A stretch of DNA of 64,000 nucleotides, from NCBI RefSeq assembly GCF_002218085.1, contig NZ_BDUC01000015.1, positions 1 through 64,000 on the forward strand. The letters are read 5' to 3'. The position numbers were made by a program, and so were the translations under genes. Numbering within the stretch: the first letter of the stretch is position 1; the number at the start of each line of letters is the position of its first letter. Positions 1-8,715 of the stretch are shown here, one piece after another. This DNA comes from Tolypothrix sp. NIES-4075. Lineage in GTDB: Bacteria > Cyanobacteriota > Cyanobacteriia > Cyanobacteriales > Nostocaceae. The notes below the pieces were generated by a model. It made no database searches and was not told the DNA's origin. It saw only the letters and a list, made by a program, of their open reading frames with translations.

Positions 1-89
1 CATTAGTGCTAAAGCTGCGAAGTTACTATTTAGAAAATTAGTGGAGGCACTAGAGTGAATGGCACGACCTCTACAATACTGAGGCTAAA

Positions 90-695
90 TTGCAACAACG
101 GTTGCAAATCGTGCGGGAATACATTTCTCATAGCTTGGATGCGTCCCCACCAGGAATAATCCGTGTAGTCAGTGCTTGTGCGGGTGATGGACGAGATTTA
201 TTGGGAACTTTAGCAAACCACCCTCGTGCAAAAGATGTTCATGCACGACTCGTTGAGATTAATCCCCAACTAGTTGAACGTGGACGCGCAACTATAGAAT
301 CCTTGGGTTTAGAACAGCAAATTGAGTTTATCAATGGTGATGCAACTATTTCCTCCAACTATGTGGGAGCAGTACCAGCAGACATTGTTATTGTCTGCGG
401 CATCTTTGGTAATCTTGCTGATGAAGCTGAACTTAATCGCTTGTTAGGAAACCTAAGTTTTCTAAGTAAACAAGGAGCTTTTGTTATCTGGACTCGCGGA
501 CACTCTAACGGTATTGCCTACTCTGAGACTGTGCGTAGATTATTGCGTGAATCTGGATTTGAGGAAGTTAACTTCAAACTCACTACAACAGCGGATATGG
601 GAGTAGGTCTTCATCGTTACCTGGGTGAAAACTTGCCTGCACCCAAAGAGCAGCAGCTGTTCGTGTTTTCTGGGATTGCCAATAAAGCAAGGTAA
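90..695 (+). CDS. class I SAM-dependent methyltransferase, start uncertain
   Basis: Rossmann-type methyltransferase of about 200 residues. The SAM-binding loop reads VVSACAGDGRDLLG (residues 26-39), followed by an acidic strand end (RLVEIN) and GDATISS. It ends with EQQLFVFSGI, usual for this cyanobacterial family. The frame is open back to base 54 (SEWHDLYNTEAK, homologous-looking N-terminus), where an in-frame TAG stands at 51-53. The only start left is TTG at 90, so the original start codon may be lost. A GGAGG lies at 43-47. Bases 2-58 could encode the last 18 residues of an upstream gene. Substrate cannot be told from sequence. Family call fairly sure, integrity unsure. Confidence 0.7.
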   Translation: MQQRLQIVREYISHSLDASPPGIIRVVSACAGDGRDLLGTLANHPRAKDVHARLVEINPQLVERGRATIESLGLEQQIEFINGDATISSNYVGAVPADIVIVCGIFGNLADEAELNRLLGNLSFLSKQGAFVIWTRGHSNGIAYSETVRRLLRESGFEEVNFKLTTTADMGVGLHRYLGENLPAPKEQQLFVFSGIANKAR

Positions 696-783
696 ATAAG
701 ATCCCCCACTTCGAGCGAGGACGCTGTTGACGAATCGGGTGTATTGCCCCTCACAGAAGGATTTTTCCTCATTCCACACGATT

Positions 784-814
784 GTAGAGACGCCTATGCG
801 CGGAACGTCTCTAC
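784..814. repeat. small inverted repeat (GTAGAGACG family)
   Basis: GTAGAGACG at 784-792 is matched by CGTCTCTAC at 806-814, giving a 9-bp stem. The same arms recur at 13655-13682 and 13725-13751, so this is one of a family of interspersed hairpins and not a gene-specific terminator. It lies in the 278-base gap before the next gene. Confidence 0.6.
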
Positions 815-973
815 GATAGGATCAAGTAATATTACTGAACAAAATTTCATGATTTGAAGTTATATTTTTATTAATTAAATTTTTATTTTATTTACTTTAA
901 GTTTTAGTTGATGACTAAGCTTTTTAGATTAATTATTTTGAGGCTGACTTGCCAGATTATTTTAGGATAAAGT

Positions 974-1768
974 ATGTCTTCTAAAGGTTTTGAAAAAGAC
1001 CAACAGAAAAAAAATCGTAAAACACATAATATTTTTAAAGCGGTTGAAGATTCAGGTGAATTAATTCAAATAGCCGAAATGCATCAGCAATTCATGCAAG
1101 AATTGTGTATTGAAAATGCACGTAAAATTAGAGATGAAGCTGAGAAAGAGTATGGTATTGAATTAATTAAAGCACGTTCATTAATCTTATGCGCTCTATT
1201 CGATTTAATCCATTTCAAGGCAGGATTACCAGGAAATACAAATGATAATATAAGCGAACGACTAGTGCTTATTTCTAACTTTGCACAGGGACAGTTTGTT
1301 ACAGAGAAATTAATATCAGAGGGGCAACACGTTAAAGCATCTGCTGCTTTAAAGCAAGATATTGAGATAGTTACACGTCTTTACGAAATAAAAAAAGGGG
1401 TATCAAAACTCGGTAAAACTCCAAATGTAAAATACGCTCCAGGAAATCTGAAAGGACACTACGGAGATATGAATGATATTTCACACATTTCAAAAGCATA
1501 TATTTTGGACAACATATCCGGAGTTTCTATTTCAGAGGAGATAAGGGCTGTTTCAATTACACCTTTATTTCATGCAGAGGCTACCAAAAAACTATATGAA
1601 CTACATATAAATCTTTGTTATCTAATTACATTAGAGGCAACAGAATTATTTAAAGAAATGTATGGTGATGATGAGGAAATGTTTTTACCTGCGTCTAACA
1701 TTCTTAATACTGCTATAGAACTTCTACAGAAAGCTGGATGGATATTTACGAATTTTGATCATACCTAG
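974..1768 (+). CDS. hypothetical protein, AT-rich
   Basis: 264-residue soluble, mostly helical-looking protein with a charged N-terminus (EKDQQKKNRK) and no signal peptide or membrane segment. I do not recognise a family. Codon use is clearly more AT-rich than the neighbours, which suggests acquisition by transfer. The central motif LKGHYGDMNDISHISKAYIL is conserved-looking and could mark a structural domain. Start ATG 974 is preceded by the weak purine stretch AGGATAAAG. It stands alone between long non-coding stretches. Confidence 0.6.
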   Translation: MSSKGFEKDQQKKNRKTHNIFKAVEDSGELIQIAEMHQQFMQELCIENARKIRDEAEKEYGIELIKARSLILCALFDLIHFKAGLPGNTNDNISERLVLISNFAQGQFVTEKLISEGQHVKASAALKQDIEIVTRLYEIKKGVSKLGKTPNVKYAPGNLKGHYGDMNDISHISKAYILDNISGVSISEEIRAVSITPLFHAEATKKLYELHINLCYLITLEATELFKEMYGDDEEMFLPASNILNTAIELLQKAGWIFTNFDHT

Positions 1769-2367
1769 TTAAGGTTGAGCGGAGATAGCTACATATTTGG
1801 AAACCAAACCTGAAAAGCCTCTCAATGTATAGATTTGATAGTTTGTTACTTGCTTGTATGAAGCACTGTTATAAGTAACGGAGAATCAACATGAGTAATC
1901 CCATTTCATGAAAAGCCTGATACAAATAAAGCTGACAAAATAAAATCCCATCCACTAATAGATTTGGCTTGAGAAGCAATCAATTTATCTAAGTAGAAAG
2001 GCGCAAAAAAACAGAAGTATGTAACGAAATGTAAAGTTGCCTAAAAGCCTCTTTCCTTTTGCCTTGTGCCCTCTGCCTCCTGCCTTGTCTCAACGATAAA
2101 TATTCATACCCACCTACTTAATACGATTTCAGGAAATCAGTCATACAAATTCTTTTTTCTCCTCTCCCTCTGCTTCCCCTGATGCCCCGAACTATTAACC
2201 TTAAAAAAAGGGTGTTAGGGGGATCAAGTCTTATCCAAACCGTATTGAGACGTTTGTCACAATATTATTTAATAACTTTTATTTATTGATATAAGAAAAA
2301 AAAGTATTTGTTGTTATTAATTTTACGGCATAGATTGGAGTTATAAACTCAAAAGTGTAAAAAAATT
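1769..2367. other. intergenic stretch with low-complexity repeats
   Basis: No gene found. It contains pyrimidine-rich decayed short repeats (GCCTTGTGCCCTCTGCCTCC region, about 2050-2095, and 2150-2190) of the type common in Nostocales intergenic DNA. It also holds an AAAGGG/GGGGATCAAG stretch near 2210-2230. No convincing promoter or RNA. Confidence 0.5.
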
Positions 2368-2619
2368 ATGAATTCACATATTACTAGTAGCAACATTGAC
2401 TGGAATCCTATTCTTTGTCGCATTTAATACACAGAGGGTAAGAGCTTGCCTACTTATTCTGGCGATTTGAAAACAGCATTGCTTAATCTTGCAAAACTAA
2501 TGAATTACCCCAAGGGTGAGCAAGCGTATCAGCTTGCTAGCGAAATAGCTCGACTTACAACCTACAGCGATCCAGAAATTGTCTATTGGTTCTCTCGTCT
2601 TGTATCTCTGAATGATTAA
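2368..2619 (+). pseudogene. small protein gene interrupted by an in-frame stop
   Basis: Reading from ATG 2368 gives MNSHITSSNIDWNPILCRI, then TAA (2425-2427), and continues in the same frame to TAA at 2617-2619. The second part (YTEGKSLPTYSGDLKTALL..., ending YWFSRLVSLND) has normal helical coding character. The full frame is 83 codons. I read it as a small conserved-type cyanobacterial protein with one nonsense mutation. No function can be assigned. Confidence 0.45.
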
Positions 2620-2721
2620 ATCAAATGCACAATCACGCTTTTTCCTATATTTTATAAATGGTTGTGATAATGTCAGAACCAAAAGAAAGGAGAATCGTTG
2701 GTTAATGGTATTGCCGATCGC

Positions 2722-3480
2722 CTAACCATGAATAAAAAAGTAAGTAGTCATACTAAAAGCAACAACCATCACTACTTTACGAATTAAACTAGGTTCAAGT
2801 CTACGAGCATAATTAGCGCATAAATAACCACCGAGAGAACCACCCACAGCCATCAAAATAGCTTGATGCCAAGCAATTATACCTGCAAAAATAAAGGGAA
2901 TAATAGCAATTCCATTAATGCAACTTCCTAGAAACGTTTTAAAGGCATTCATGGTGTGAATATTTTTGATTCCTAAAAACGTCAGGGTTGCCAGCATTAA
3001 AATACCAAGACCTGCGCCAAAAAATCCGCCGTAGATAGCGATCGCTAATTGGGCTAGCATGAGGTTTAACAACCGTGGGGATTATGATGACTTTTTACTT
3101 TGACGCCCAAACCATACTTTGAGCGGTTCACCGAAGGTAAACACCAGCGTTGCTAGCAGCAAGAGATACGGAATTAGCTTTTGAAAAACATCTGGAGAGG
3201 TATATAACAAAGCAACAGAACCAAGCATTCCACCAACTAAACTGACACCACATAGTAAGAATAATTGCCGTTGCGGGATGCTTAAATTATTACGATATGC
3301 TCCAGCACTCGCCAAAGCTGCTACCCATAAAGCAGTATTATTTGTTGCATTGGCGCTAATTGGAGGTACACCAGTAAAAATCAAGACTGGAAATGTAATA
3401 AAACTTCCACCCCCTGCAACAGCATTGAGTCCACCCGCAATGAACGCGGTAATAAATAGAACTAAGGAATGGAATATCAT
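2722..3480 (-). pseudogene. TauE/SafE family sulfite/sulfonate transporter, split by a stop codon
   Basis: Two consecutive frames, 132 and 116 codons, together make one TauE/SafE (PF01925-type) membrane protein of about 250 residues. The N-half has GGLNAVAGGGSFITFP and NATNNTAL. The C-half starts YGGFFGAGLGILM and has another GG-x-LGGYLCA segment. The two lie in the same frame, separated by TAA at 3082-3084 and three further codons, so a single nonsense mutation splits the gene in the loop between the two repeats. Family members export sulfite or sulfonates, which fits the sulfonate genes in this window. Two-subunit function is possible in principle, because the protein is built of two repeats, but pseudogene is the simpler reading. 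Confidence 0.75.
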
Positions 3481-3559
3481 AAAAGATAAATGGTGATATG
3501 GTTTTAGTCAGTGGATTTCTGACAAAATCGATTTCTAGCGAGTAGAAAAGAGTTAATTT

Positions 3560-3943
3560 TTACGAAAAAATACTGTTTGCTTCTGCTATTTCTATTCGAT
3601 TTCCAGCAGGATCGCGCAAAAAGAAGCGATCGCATCCTGGTATTGGTTGTCGATCGAGAATAATTTCCACACTATGCGATCGCAGGTGTTCCTGAAAAGC
3701 CTGTAAATCATTTACTAGGTAACAAATATGTCGTCTAGATGCTGCGTTATTCGGGTTTTGCTCAGTACTAACATGAATCTGAATATTTCCCAGAACATAC
3801 CAAGCACCTCCTTGATTCGCTTTGATTGTCTCAGGTTTAGGAATTTCTGTCAGTCCCAAAACTTTGCTGTAGAAAAATAGCATTGCATCTTCTGCTTCCG
3901 GGGAAGATGTCACTTGAATATGATCGATTGCATTTAACCACAT
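3560..3943 (-). CDS. VOC (glyoxalase/bleomycin-resistance fold) protein
   Basis: 127 residues, one VOC module pair of beta-alpha-beta-beta-beta units. Likely metal ligands: H8 in DHIQV, H57 in IQIHV, H72 in RRHICY and E118 in NRIEIAE. DPAGN before the last ligand is typical. The start ATG 3943 lies 24 bases from the operator at 3967, and the gene is divergent from the dienelactone hydrolase. Substrate unknown. Its link with the sulfur island is inferred only from position. Confidence 0.8.
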   Translation of the reverse strand: MWLNAIDHIQVTSSPEAEDAMLFFYSKVLGLTEIPKPETIKANQGGAWYVLGNIQIHVSTEQNPNNAASRRHICYLVNDLQAFQEHLRSHSVEIILDRQPIPGCDRFFLRDPAGNRIEIAEANSIFS

Positions 3944-3966
3944 AATTACTTATCCATTTTTAAATA

Positions 3967-3992
3967 TACGGTAAAATGATAGATATACCGTA
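3967..3992 (+). promoter_or_regulatory. sulfur-island operator 1 (perfect arms) with adjacent TATAAT
   Basis: Perfect TACGGT-N14-ACCGTA dyad with TGAT at spacer positions 5-8, reading toward dienelactone hydrolase (start 43 bases downstream). One base after the right arm is a perfect TATAAT (3994-3999), so the dyad covers the -35/spacer region of the presumed promoter. It is one of eight such sites in this window. Confidence 0.8.
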
Positions 3993-4034
3993 GTATAATA
4001 CCCAGAGATAGAAAAATCTTAACTGTTTGCAAAG

Positions 4035-4766
4035 ATGACCAAGACAGCGACAAATACCGCAATTCGCACCACAAGAGTGAAAATCCCCAATGGTGATTTG
4101 CAGATAGATGCTTACCTGGCTGAACCTGAGAGTAACGGAACTTTCAGCGCGGTAATTGTGGTTCAAGAAATTTTTGGGGTGAATATTCACATTCGGGAAG
4201 TGACGGAGAGATTAGCTAAGGAGGGATATGTTGCCATCGCACCGGCAATTTTTCAGCGAATTGCTCCCGGTTTTGAAGCTGGATACAAAAGCGAAGATAT
4301 CCAGCTTGGCAGAAAATATAAAGAACAAACTAAAGCGGATGAAATATTGAGCGATATTCAAGCAACGATCGCTTATCTGAAAACTCTGCCGAATGTAAAT
4401 GGCGATCGCATCGGTTCTATTGGTTTCTGCTTTGGGGGACACATTGTATATTTAGCTGCAACGCTTTCTGATATCAAAGCTACTGCTTCCTTCTACGGTG
4501 GGGGTATTGCTAACTCTACCCCTGGTGGTGGTGTGCCTACTATTACCCACACTCCAGATATCAAGGGTACTGTTTACGCTTTCTTTGGTACACAAGATGC
4601 AGGAATTCCCCAAGAACAAACTGAGCAAATTGAGGCAAAGTTAGAGAAGCATCAGATTCCTCACCAAGTCTTTCGCTATGAAGCCGATCACGGTTTTTTC
4701 TGCAACCATCGCGGTAGTTATAATGCAGAAGCTGCTGCTGATGCTTGGAGCAAAGTTGAGGTATGA
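4035..4766 (+). CDS. dienelactone hydrolase family protein
   Basis: 243-residue cytoplasmic alpha/beta hydrolase of the dienelactone hydrolase family. The Cys-type nucleophile elbow is GFCFGG with C132. The other triad residues are D188 (FGTQDAG) and H219 (ADHGFFC), and the family glutamate E45 is in VVQEIFG. The end (AWSKVEV) is a few residues shorter than usual. ATG 4035 is chosen because homologous sequence begins soon after and the operator-promoter lies just upstream. Presence of the shared operator places it in the sulfur regulon, though its true ester or lactone substrate is unknown. Confidence 0.85.
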   Translation: MTKTATNTAIRTTRVKIPNGDLQIDAYLAEPESNGTFSAVIVVQEIFGVNIHIREVTERLAKEGYVAIAPAIFQRIAPGFEAGYKSEDIQLGRKYKEQTKADEILSDIQATIAYLKTLPNVNGDRIGSIGFCFGGHIVYLAATLSDIKATASFYGGGIANSTPGGGVPTITHTPDIKGTVYAFFGTQDAGIPQEQTEQIEAKLEKHQIPHQVFRYEADHGFFCNHRGSYNAEAAADAWSKVEV

Positions 4767-4799
4767 AATTCAAAAAGCTCATAATTTAAACTCTTATTC

Positions 4800-4962
4800 T
4801 CTGCGCCTTTGCGCGACGCCAGTTGCTACAACGCGGCGGCAGTCGCTACAACGGGGGGAACCCCAACGCCAGATGCCTCAACGGGGGGGAACCCCCGCAC
4901 GGCACTGGCTCCGCAACGCGCTGCCTTGGGAACCCGCGCAACGCACTGGCTCCTCTGCGTGA
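4800..4962. repeat. GC-rich interspersed repeat cluster
   Basis: Short variants of CAACGGGGGGAACCCC, CGCCAGTCGCTACAACG and GCACTGGCTCC are tandemly mixed here. This is the palindromic GGGG/CCCC repeat type seen again at 14740-14775 and 60640-60665. No coding value. It fills the gap after dienelactone hydrolase. Confidence 0.65.
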
Positions 4963-4981
4963 GACAAATTCATACTTGAAA

Positions 4982-5053
4982 TCAGCAACGCCCTAAATCG
5001 AGTAGTTCTTGCCTCTGTTGTTGGCTAAGATTTATTTTATACTTCTTACTCAT
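4982..5053 (-). mobile_element. N-terminal scrap of an IS630-type transposase
   Basis: 23 codons from ATG 5053 to TGA 4982: MSKKYKINLSQQQRQELLDL, which resembles the start of IS630-type transposases (MxKKYxVxLTxEERxxL). Nothing else of the element is recognisable next to it. Very short, so tentative. Confidence 0.35.
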
Positions 5054-5150
5054 ACACCCTTTTTCCTTCACCAGCGCGATCGCCTGCCAGCTCGTACACT
5101 CATCAAGTCCACATCGCTTTGGAATTAGTATAGGACAAAACCCCGCAAAA

Positions 5151-6113
5151 TTAATCTGACAGACTACTAGCAGCTTCTCGCAGCCGCTCCACATCGCGTA
5201 TCGGTGGTGCACCAAATAGCCGCTTGTACTCCCGGTTGAAGTGCGAGGCGTCGTCATAGCCCACACGGTAGGCAGCACTGGTAGCATCAAGGTTTTGCCC
5301 CAGCATCAGACGGCGAGCTTCCTGGAGCCGCAGTTGCTTCTGAAACTGCAAGGGACTCATTGCAGTGACAGACTTGAAGTGATGGTGGAAGCCTGAGACA
5401 CTCATTCCCAGCTCTCGTGCGATGCTTTCAATCCGAAGCGGCTGGTTAAAGTCTTTACGGAGCCGATCGACGGCTCTGGCAATGTGGTGCGTGTAGCCAC
5501 CCAGAACGGCAATCTGACGCAGCCGATTCCCTTGCTCCCCGATCAGAAGTCGGTAAATGATCTCCCGTGCGATCAGCGGCATCAGAACTTGTGCTTCAGC
5601 GGGGGTATTCAGTAGCCGGACGAGCCGGACGACGGCATCGAGGAGCGATGCCTCTAATGAACTCACGTCCATTGCTTTGACATTGGCACGGCTTTGGGAG
5701 GCGGGATAGCCTGCCTCGACCATGACTGAACCGACCAGGGTGGCATCGAGATCGAGGCGAAGGCTCAGGCACGGTTGCGCTTTGGATGCTTCCAAAATTT
5801 GGCTGACGATCGGCAGTTTGACCGTCACCAGCAGATAGTGTGCAGGGTCGTACTGATAGCGATCGCTGCCCAGAAGGACTTCTTTACTGCCTTGAGCAAG
5901 CACACAAAAGGCTGGGACAGAGGCAGTATGACAGGCTTCCATCGGCGAGGAGAATCGGTGAAGATGCAAGCCCTTCAGTGGCTCGATCGTCCCATCATTA
6001 CGAATAGCTTGGGCAATACGCTCTTTCAGTTCGTCTCTATTGGCTTGCGCTCTCTCTGCCTCGCGCTTTGCCTGCTGATCATTCATTAAATCCCTATCGG
6101 ACTTTTCACTCAT
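5151..6113 (-). CDS. AraC family transcriptional regulator
   Basis: 320 residues. The N-terminal AraC_N-type ligand/cupin domain (about 45-190) contains the family's VPAFCVLAQGSKEVLLG and YDPAHYLLV segments. The C-terminal double helix-turn-helix (about 225-305) has LRIESIARELGMSVSGFHHHFK and GYDDASHFNREYKRLFG. It is transcribed divergently from the cupin/SDR pair, so it probably controls them, perhaps with a small aromatic or aldehyde ligand. Base composition is higher in GC than in the sulfur genes, consistent with acquisition as a cassette. An alternative start is the internal Met at residue 10. Confidence 0.85.
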   Translation of the reverse strand: MSEKSDRDLMNDQQAKREAERAQANRDELKERIAQAIRNDGTIEPLKGLHLHRFSSPMEACHTASVPAFCVLAQGSKEVLLGSDRYQYDPAHYLLVTVKLPIVSQILEASKAQPCLSLRLDLDATLVGSVMVEAGYPASQSRANVKAMDVSSLEASLLDAVVRLVRLLNTPAEAQVLMPLIAREIIYRLLIGEQGNRLRQIAVLGGYTHHIARAVDRLRKDFNQPLRIESIARELGMSVSGFHHHFKSVTAMSPLQFQKQLRLQEARRLMLGQNLDATSAAYRVGYDDASHFNREYKRLFGAPPIRDVERLREAASSLSD

Positions 6114-6338
6114 TTTAGCAGCTTTAATTTCTAAGGAATGCAGGATTGTACAACGATCTTAGACAATCGTTCTATCGCTTGCCCTTCAGTTTTCCTAGAA
6201 TGAAGCTAAAGCAATGAAAAATTATTTCGGCTCCTTGTAAGCATTCTGGATTTTTATTTAATAAACAACTCAGTTTTGATTGGGTAACAGACTCGCCTAC
6301 TAGCAACCAAAAGGACATTAAGTGAAGGAATTAAGAAA

Positions 6339-6734
6339 ATGGACATCAAAAGAAGTGGCTCACAGCCTTCCGCCAAAGGACCGGATGAGTATTTTACTGG
6401 CACTGTCCGCATTGACCCCTTGTTTGAGGCACACGAGCCAGCACGCACGATCGGTGCCAGTGTCACGTTCGAGCCTGGTGCTCGGACAGCATGGCACACC
6501 CATCCGTTGGGACAGACCCTAATTGTGACGGCTGGCTGCGGTCTCGCACAGCGCTGGGGCGGCGCGATCGAGCAAATTCGACCCAAAGACGTGATCTGGT
6601 TCGCGCCGGGTGAGAAGCATTGGCACGGTGCCACACCGACTACAGCAATGACGCACATCGCCATTCAGGAACAGCTCGACGGCAAGGCTGTGGACTGGAT
6701 GGAACAGGTCAGCGATGACCAATATCGCAAGTGA
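6339..6734 (+). CDS. cupin domain protein
   Basis: 131 residues, single small cupin. Motif 1 is AWHTHPLGQTL (H53, H55) and motif 2 is FAPGEKHWHG (H94, H96), so a metal site is present. Proteins like this accompany carboxymuconolactone decarboxylases and SDRs in AraC-controlled cassettes. AAGGAA precedes the ATG by about 7 bases. It is followed after 116 bases by the SDR and likely co-transcribed with it. Reaction unknown. Confidence 0.85.
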   Translation: MDIKRSGSQPSAKGPDEYFTGTVRIDPLFEAHEPARTIGASVTFEPGARTAWHTHPLGQTLIVTAGCGLAQRWGGAIEQIRPKDVIWFAPGEKHWHGATPTTAMTHIAIQEQLDGKAVDWMEQVSDDQYRK

Positions 6735-6850
6735 TCTCCGTATCCGAAATTTTTGGGAGTCGAGATGCACGTTCTTAGCTCCACGACACGGCAATAGATC
6801 ATAGAAATCCCGATAAAGACTTTCCGAATCAGCAACGCAAGGAGTAAAAA

Positions 6851-7621
6851 ATGACAACGAACGAGAATGGAAACTACACAGGAAAGGTTGCGTTTGTAAC
6901 CGGAGCAGCGAACGGCATCGGTCGAGCTACGGCGCTGGCGTTTGCACGTGAAGGCGCTAATGTGGTGGTCGCTGACATTTCAGAACAGGGCAATCAAGAA
7001 ACGGCACGCCTGATCGAAGAACTCGGCGGACGAGCGATCGCCGTCAAGTGCAACGTGGCGCGAGCCGAGGACGTGAAGGCGGCTCTGGACAAGACCATCG
7101 AAACTTTCGGGCGGCTGGACTTTGCCTTTAACAACGCCGGTGTGGAGCAGAAGAATGCAGCAACAGCCCAAATCGAAGAGTCAGAGTGGGATCGGATCGT
7201 AGACATCGACCTGCGCGGCGTTTTTCTGTGCATGAAGTATGAAATCCCGCTGCTACTCAAGCAAGGCGGCGGCGCAATCGTGAACACATCATCGGGCGCC
7301 GGCGTCATAGGCATCAAGGGCGGAGCCGCATACACCGCCGCAAAACACGGCGTGATCGGACTCACCAAGTCGGCGGCTCTCGACTACGCCTCGCAGAACA
7401 TCCGCGTCAACGCTGTTGCCCCCGGTTACATTGACACATCGATGATGGATCGCTTCACCGGCGGCACTGCTGAAGGACGCCAAAAGGTGGTCTCAGAGGA
7501 GCCGATTGGAAGGATGGGTCAGCCCGAAGAGATCGCCAATGCCGTCGTCTGGCTGTGTTCGGACGCGGCTGCCTTCGTCGTCGGACACGCCCTAGTCGTC
7601 GATGGGGGTCAAACGGTGTAG
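6851..7621 (+). CDS. SDR family NAD(P)-dependent oxidoreductase
   Basis: 256-residue classical short-chain dehydrogenase. Cofactor motif TGAANGIG at 17-24; D41 at the end of strand 2 suggests NAD preference; NNAG near 94-97; catalytic Ser 147/148, Tyr161 and Lys165 (YTAAK). The C-terminus is PEEIANAVVWLCSDAAAFVVGHALVVDGG. Ribosome site AAGGAG lies 6 bases before ATG 6851. Second gene of the cupin-SDR unit opposite the AraC regulator. Substrate not predictable. Confidence 0.9.
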   Translation: MTTNENGNYTGKVAFVTGAANGIGRATALAFAREGANVVVADISEQGNQETARLIEELGGRAIAVKCNVARAEDVKAALDKTIETFGRLDFAFNNAGVEQKNAATAQIEESEWDRIVDIDLRGVFLCMKYEIPLLLKQGGGAIVNTSSGAGVIGIKGGAAYTAAKHGVIGLTKSAALDYASQNIRVNAVAPGYIDTSMMDRFTGGTAEGRQKVVSEEPIGRMGQPEEIANAVVWLCSDAAAFVVGHALVVDGGQTV

Positions 7622-7623
7622 TG

Positions 7624-7713
7624 ATGTTCGGGGCAGTCGCCTTCGCCATGAGCCAGCCGGAGGATGTGGATGTGAACGAGATTCTGTTCCGACCCACGCG
7701 CAAAGTGCTGTAA
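7624..7713 (+). pseudogene. C-terminal remnant of a second SDR
   Basis: 29 codons directly after the SDR stop: MFGAVAFAMSQPEDVDVNEI followed by LFRPTRKVL. The AxSQPxDVDxNEILFRPT pattern is the usual tail of another SDR subfamily. It is not a duplicate of the tail of the gene just upstream. Everything upstream of this tail is missing. Confidence 0.55.
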
Positions 7714-7821
7714 GCTCCCCCTGGCTTAGTACAGTTCAGGGGCGGCTTGTGCAATTCTCTTATTTACATTTCGGTCACTGTAGCAGACTACATCCGCCAG
7801 ACAAACGACTGCTGCGGTAAT

Positions 7822-7869
7822 ACCGTCGAGTGCATGGAAAAGGTCAGCGATGAACAATACAAGACCTGA
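7822..7869 (+). pseudogene. C-terminal remnant of a second cupin gene
   Basis: The frame TVECMEKVSDEQYKT then TGA closely matches the last residues of the intact cupin (AVDWMEQVSDDQYRK). It must be the leftover end of a paralogous cupin gene, showing that a second, now decayed, cassette of this kind was here. Confidence 0.6.
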
Positions 7870-7942
7870 TTAAGAGCCGAATAAGAGGAAAATAATCATG
7901 AGCGAATGGCACTAAGATAAGAGCAATCGCCAACGCCGAAAA

Positions 7943-8113
7943 TCATGCTGTTACCGCGATTTTACGTAGTACGGCACGAGGTTGCAGCATGAGTAAATAA
8001 GCTTTGGGGCGACGTTTACGAACTCTTGGTTCACTTCGCCCTAGGCGATCGCTCACTGGTTTGTGAACAATAATCTTGAGTAAAGTCCGGTAAATTTTGA
8101 GGATTATAACACG
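7943..8113 (-). mobile_element. C-terminal remnant of an IS4-type transposase
   Basis: Reverse strand reads RTLLKIIVHKPVSDRLGRSE, then PRVRKRRPKAYLLMLQPRAV, ending at TGA 7943-7945. The basic ending SEPRxxKRRPKxYxLMxxPR is characteristic of cyanobacterial IS4-family transposases. Only about 57 codons survive; no terminal repeats were found. Confidence 0.6.
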
Positions 8114-8244
8114 ATTTGGCACATTGTAAGTCTTAATAGCTTGTCACAAGAGCGCACCGAATTTCAATTACTTTACCGTATATGCTGTGCTTTATCCAAA
8201 ATCCTTCCTCAGTAGGCTTTTTGAGACTTAACGGTAAAAGTCAG

Positions 8245-8433
8245 ATTGTTAATGCATCGACTTACATTGTTAATGCATCGGCTTGCATTGTTAATGCATC
8301 GACTTGCATTGTTAATGCATCGGTTTGCATTGTTAATGCATCGACTTACATTGTTAATGCATCGGCTTGCATTGTTAATGCATCGACTTGCATTGTTAAT
8401 GCATCGGCTTGTATTGTTAATGCATCGACTTGC
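8245..8433. repeat. nine-unit 21-bp tandem repeat
   Basis: Nine uninterrupted units of ATTGTTAATGCATCGrCTTrC. Units alternate A/G at position 16 (42-bp period), and units 1-4 match units 5-8 except for two bases in the last unit (84-bp period). This shows stepwise doubling. Each unit carries ATGCAT. Because 21 is a multiple of three, all frames stay open (IVNASTC or LMHRLAL repeats), but neither frame has a ribosome site or a recognisable flank, so I do not call a gene. It lies 280 bases upstream of the RND gene. Confidence 0.9.
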
Positions 8434-8442
8434 AAAAATAAA

Positions 8443-8518
8443 ACTTACGCAAAAACCCTCTGCAACTCTTATTCCTACCCTTCGGATTTTGCTTTGCAGT
8501 ACATGTACTTTGCGTTTT
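8443..8518. repeat. degraded copy of the ACTTACGCAAA miniature element
   Basis: Begins with ACTTACGCAAA (8443-8453), as does the better copy at 26571-26672. The internal ...CTCTTATT is also shared. The right end is reduced to CTTTGCGTTTT. The rest of 8519-8715 shows no feature other than AAGGAA before the RND start. Confidence 0.45.
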
Positions 8519-8715
8519 AGCCTGCGGCAACGCTGTTACGGCGAAGGTGGTAAGTGTAAAATTATTTCACATGCGTAATGCATATATATATCTAATAGTC
8601 AATCCCAATTTTGTAAGATTTTAGATACCTTTGCCTGGGGTTAATATCTTATTTACAAACAGCTAATAACAACGCTTGGCAGTATTTGCATTAAACGCAT
8701 TTTAAAGGAAATTGC

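Noticed and set aside
5151..6113. AraC regulator as the protein that binds the 26-bp operator
   Set aside because: Its cassette differs in composition and has no such site in its own divergent promoter region, and AraC sites are usually direct rather than inverted repeats.
8175..8180. ACCGTA half-site upstream of the tandem repeat and RND gene
   Set aside because: The other arm (CACCGA) does not fit at the right distance and the spacer lacks YGAY; treated as chance.
8182..8520. ORF of about 110 codons across the 21-bp repeats
   Set aside because: All frames are open because the unit is a multiple of three and lacks stops; no ribosome site, no recognisable flank domain, composition purely repeat-driven.
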